NCBI RefSeq assembly: GCF_943734655.1
Contig: NC_071355.1
Coordinates: 93,875,449-93,939,448 of the forward strand
DNA from: Sabethes cyaneus
Lineage: Eukaryota; Arthropoda; Insecta; Diptera; Culicidae
Direction of reading: 5' to 3'
DNA length: 64,000 nt
Each line of letters starts with the position of its first letter. Within the stretch, counting starts at the first letter, position 1. The position numbers were made by a program, and so were the translations under genes. Under the pieces are notes generated by a model. The model was not told the origin of the DNA, made no database searches, and was given only the letters and a program-made list of their open reading frames with translations. Positions 60,496 through 64,000 of this stretch are shown here, in pieces.

Positions 60496-60888
60496 AAAAC
60501 AATGCCGTCGGAACTGGAGTCCAAAAGGAGTGTCTCCAAAAACAAATTTTGCCGTTCGTTCGATCTCACCATCATCCCGTGATGCTTTGGCCAGATTTGG
60601 CAAGCTGTCATTACAGCAAAGTCGTTCAAGAATGGTATGCAGATAAAAGGGTCTAGTTTGTTCCGAAAGACCTTAACTCACCCAGTTGCCCCCAGTTCCG
60701 CCCTATTGAGAAATACTGGGCAATCATCAGGAAGAGGAGACTCAAGGCAAAGGGAAAGTTGTCAAAGACATCAATCAGATGAAGACCTGGTGGAATAAGA
60801 TAGCCAAAACGATGGACGAAGAAAGTGTGCGCCGCCTAATGAACCATATTACATGAAAAGTTCGAGAATTCCTTCGAAACCGTGACGA
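60496..60888 (+). pseudogene. ITmD37E-like transposase, C-terminal part
   Basis: This resumes the transposase after the 3-kb insertion. In shifting frames one sees the second catalytic Asp in LWPDLASCHYSKVVQEWYAD, then the third acidic residue in FRPIEKYWAIIRKRRLKAKG, then VKDINQMKTWWNKIAKTMDE and KVREFLRNRDE before a stop at about 60888. The order D ... PD ... PIEKYW is that of the IS630/Tc1/mariner DDE fold. The D37E assignment is by resemblance, because the spacing is disturbed by indels near 60650-60680. Confidence 0.82.
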
Positions 60889-61129
60889 ATAATTTTATCT
60901 GTATTTTTTCTTAAAAGTATGAAGAAAATGCTACAAGATCTTGAATTCATTAACACATAACTGAAATACACACAATTGTTTTTGCTCCAATACTATCTGA
61001 AGCAAGCTTTAGTCAGACAACTTTTCTTTCCTGTTCCAATGTACCTGAAATCTCGGAAATGTTTTAGTAAATAAAATTTTCTTAGTCATAATGTTTTAAA
61101 CGTGCGCCACATGCGGCTCTGATGAAGAC
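60889..61129. other. Spacer after the transposase remnant
   Basis: AT-rich, with AATAAA at about 61069. No terminal inverted repeat matching the left flank of the transposase (before 56876) was found by eye, so the ends of the host transposon are not defined. Confidence 0.4.
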
Positions 61130-62700
61130 GGAACCGATAAACGAAAGAATAACCGTTGCCAGACTCAGAATACGGGTTAGAAACCTTATAGCAATCATAA
61201 AATAGATGCTGTCGACCTGCAGAAGAAGGACAGTTTTTACAGCCAGTTGAACAGTGTGGTTCTGAAATTTTCAAAAGGGGCTATTTAAATCCACTTGGGC
61301 GACTTCAACGCGAAGATTGGCTCAAACAACGCCGACCTTGAACGCGTCGAGGGATGCCATGGCCCAAGTCAAAACGGGAAGCTGTTTACAGAGTTTTGTG
61401 GTAATAACGACGTTGTCATTGGTGGTTCGGTCTTTCGCCATAGATAAGCAAACATAGTGACGTGGATTTCCCACGACGGTTGATCATAAAATCGAATTGA
61501 CCACATCGGCGTTAGTCGAAAATGGCGAAGGAGCCTTCTTGATATTGCATCCGACCATTACTTTGTTACCGCTGACATACGTTTGCGCGTCGCACATGTC
61601 CAATGACAAAAGAAGAAAGTTGGGTGCCGTTACGACGCACGATGATTAAAGAATCCTGAGGTGAAAACGGACGTTGTCAAACAACTTGAATCTCGAGCCT
61701 CGAAGTTGGGTCTTGAAGAAACCGTCGAAGAGCAATTGGCCGACATGAAGAATGCCTTCATCACGACCAGTAACGAAAACCTCGGTAAAGTGCGCAGCGG
61801 AAAGAGGAGCAGGAGAGGAGTAAGGCGAAAGCCGTTCTGTGGGAGCGCGAACCAGAGCGATTAAGACAGCTAAGAGCCGTCAACGATATGCCGAATTGGA
61901 GCGGGCTATTAAACGATCTTGCAGGCGAGACAAGAGAGTCTGGACTAATTCCCTAGCCGACGAAGGAGAAACCGTTGCCACCAATGGTGATATCCATTTG
62001 TTGTACGATATTTCTCGCCGCCTCAGTGGTGCCAGAATGCATACTAAGATGCCGCTAAAGGACTGACTGACCGTCCAGATCAGCTTAAGCGATGGACTGA
62101 AAATTTTGAAAAGTTGTTCAAATATCAGTAGAATTTCAAATGTCAAAGACCAGCAAGACCATCTGCGCTTGACACCAATAGTTCGTCGCATTAAACGCGT
62201 CAACTCCGAGGCGCCATCATTGAATGAAATTCAGGTAGCAATCAAAAGTATGAAATCGAACAGAGCGCCAGGGATAGACCGTATTTCAGCCGAGATGCTT
62301 AAAACTTACCCATCTTTAGCTCAGATGATGCAACAACTATTCAGCAATATATGGGAAACCGCAAATATTCCAGTGAATTGAATGCAGGACATATTGGTCA
62401 AAGTCCCTAAAAAAGGAGACCTAACTGATGCGATAACTGGCATGGCGTCACGTTGCTCTTTATTATTCTTTGAGGTAATCCTTAACCGGATCCAAAAGAA
62501 GATCGACGCTACTCTCGCTACTGAATTCCGTGCTGACCGATCAACAAATTCCAGGACTCTCTTTGTTCTGCTGGGTTTCGTTGACTTTGACAAAGCGTTT
62601 GACCGACGTAATCACGTGAACATCTGGGGCGCACTTAAGCGTAGAGCGCCAGGGTACCCTCCACAGTTATCTGCCCTTACCGCATCATAAGGAGCTCCCA
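61130..62700 (+). pseudogene. Broken LINE: APE endonuclease, linker and reverse-transcriptase start
   Basis: In shifting + frames, in correct order: ERITVARLRIRVRNLIA, DLQKKDSFYSQLNSVV, LGDFNAKIGSNNADL and HGPSQNGKLFTEFCGNNDVV, then TWISHDG and NRIDHIGVSRKWRRSLLDIA followed by SDHYFVTADI (catalytic D-F-N and S-D-H of APE nucleases). Next come a Lys/Arg-rich linker (SRQRYAELERAIKRSCRRDK, LLYDISRRLSGARM) and RT blocks NSEAPSLNEIQVAIKSMKSN, RAPGIDRISAEMLK, MQDILVKVPKKGDLTD and FVDFDKAFDRRNHVNIWGAL. Many stops and a deleted RT middle (near 62535) make it dead. Same family as 17140-17757. The clade (RTE- or CR1-like) is not settled. Confidence 0.85.
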
Positions 62701-62741
62701 TGTGGCGGAATTTTCTTTCCTTTCAACTCGTGTGACTTTTT

Positions 62742-63250
62742 ATGGAGATCAATACGAAAAATTCAAAATTTTTAGGATTCGGCCGCCTTACAATGCCGGA
62801 AATAATTGAGTCGAAGGACTCCATTGCGTGCGACTTTTCGGAATCGTTCGCAAAAGGTCGAACGATGGAGGAAGATCTGGACGAAAATTTCAACCTCGAT
62901 AGCGTCTCGCTGTATGGAGGACCTTCAGTCTCTTTGCTGATCCTGAGTTCACAAAAAAAGAGTGTGGAGAGCCGAACAGAAATAGTTCCTAATCTGGCTA
63001 CGCGGCCAGAACCCGATGGGGCACCAACGTCATCTCGTGTTGCGCTCAAGCGGCTCTCTAGTGCACAGAAAAGGCAGCATAAGCTGTATTTCAATAAGGG
63101 ATACACACTGGAAGAGCCCATGAAACTAATTCTTTGTTCTGTTGACCAGCAACCGCAACCTCTTTTGTAAAGCATGCGGCAGCTATCGACGGAAACTGTA
63201 TCGCCAAACATCAGTGCAAAAGATCCTCCCGAGCCCCTTGTGTTCATGGG
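62742..63250 (+). pseudogene. ORF1-like segment of a second LINE
   Basis: The first 20 residues (MEINTKNSKFLGFGRL) may still belong to the preceding LINE. From about 62870 the frame carries a gag-like ORF1 text: SRTEIVPNLATRPEPDGAPT, SRVALKRLSSAQKRQHKLYF and NKGYTLEEPMKL. After a stop at 63170 the next frame continues SPNISAKDPPEP. Mosquito LINE ORF1 proteins often show such an (L/S)S-AQKR-K-L---G---EEA block. The join to the endonuclease ORF downstream suggests one element running past the window edge. Confidence 0.6.
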
Positions 63251-63633
63251 TTCTCCAAAATCAAAACGACGGCTTCTCCACAGAAATATGGTGAGTACTC
63301 CCTCACAGCGTGACAGGGAACACCGTCGAGCTGGCGTTGGAGATAGATCCTCTGTCTTCCAACCTAATTGGCTTCACGCTGAACTATATGTTTGGCAAGG
63401 CTCGCATATGACAGGTTGGGCGAGGAAGTTTCCCGTAAGGGAGCTCTATATCAATCACTAACTCGCACAACCCAGAATCCATCGAAAAGCGCCGGTCGTG
63501 ATTCGGTCTCCAGTCAACTGCAGCTACCGAAGCCCTTTGATGTAAGGAAGCAGGCCAATCAACAAGGCGCTCACGCCACAGACTGGCCGCCGTCTGCCAG
63601 TTTCCAAGTCTAACGACTCTTTCAAGCATGGTA

Positions 63634-64000
63634 AGCTTCAAACATAGCGGACAGCCTTCACTACGTGCAAGCGAACTTTCATCACGCTAACGGCGCTTCC
63701 GCTGTTATTGATCGGAGGTTCGTAAACCAGCAGCTAACAGCTGTCTTCATTCAGGAACCTTGGGTTCACGGCACGATAATTCTTGGCCTAGGAAATTACG
63801 GTAAGTTAATTGACTGCAACACGCAGTCCAACCATAGGACTGCAATTCTGTTAACTAAGGAAGTAAAGTTTTCTCCCATTACAGAATTCATACAACGCGA
63901 TATACGTAATGCAGAAAGCATCCCCACTTTTGTTATTGCTATCAGAAATGAGGTCATGGACCTCCCTCTGTGCAAAGTGTTTGTGATGAACCTAGTTTAT
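63634..64000 (+). CDS. LINE ORF2 N-terminus (APE endonuclease), cut by the window end
   Basis: Open from after a stop at about 63631 to the last base, without an ATG. It reads DSLHYVQANFHHANGASAVI, then AVFIQEPWVHGTIILGLGNY and GKLIDCNTQSNHRTAILLTK. These match the first blocks of R1/Jockey-type APE endonucleases: the N-H pair in QANFHH, the catalytic Glu in IQEPW and the following GLG-GKLI segment. The frame is intact for 122 codons, so this copy may be younger than the others here; the rest lies outside the window. A start upstream in another frame, or an internal ribosome start, cannot be judged. Confidence 0.78.

Overview
This is a eukaryotic, AT-rich, repeat-dense window, most likely from an Aedes-type mosquito genome. 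The case rests on Feilai-like tRNA-derived SINEs, a Tc1/mariner transposase resembling the mosquito ITmD37E group, APE-type LINE fragments, many TA-flanked MITEs and a protein gene with a very long TE-filled intron. The species call comes from recognising repeat families by eye, not from a search.

One real protein gene is visible. It lies on the + strand in six coding exons: 1902-4904, 5064-5148, 21665-21883, 21956-22482, 22671-22837 and 23934-26163. The phases (0, 1, 1, 0, 2) agree at every junction and give 6231 nt, a protein of 2076 residues. The N-terminal half is a Lys/Ser/Glu-rich, probably disordered nuclear segment with SUMO-type KxE motifs and a charged helix. The middle (exons 3-5) is a Cys/His-rich putative zinc-binding module. 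The C-terminal exon has a conserved-looking helical block and Gln/Ser/Asn-rich tracts. I could not name the gene. Intron 2 is 16.5 kb and holds a 2-kb repeat, broken LINEs on both strands, a 108-bp palindromic MITE and two tRNA-derived SINEs. Intron 5 holds a 216-bp TA-flanked MITE.

Downstream of the gene (about 27.6 kb onwards) I see no host gene. At 28-43 kb there is a complex structure. Two near-identical 2.4-kb minisatellite-like repeats in direct orientation (A 28997-31405, B 34811-37200) are interleaved with a 3.1-kb inverted repeat (31416-34525 versus 38715-43281). The loop also holds (TA)n tracts and a 1.45-kb TA-flanked DNA transposon. The right arm carries a clean 1468-bp insertion absent from the left arm, with a TIR, an AATT duplication and a 46-codon lysine-rich ORF.

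At 45.3-51.5 kb three more units of the same minisatellite-like repeat lie head to tail in reverse orientation. They are interrupted by a 1.28-kb TIR element whose terminal motif recurs inside it, by a LINE 3' end with a (TTTA)n tail, and by a 0.4-kb sequence present in two neighbouring units.

From 56 kb on there is a MITE, a LINE 3' tail, and a decayed ITmD37E-like transposase split by a 3020-bp TIR element with an AAAT duplication. That element contains a 145-bp tandem array, a SINE, a palindromic MITE and a foldback. A broken APE/RT LINE follows (61.1-62.7 kb). A second LINE (ORF1-like, then endonuclease) runs off the window end.
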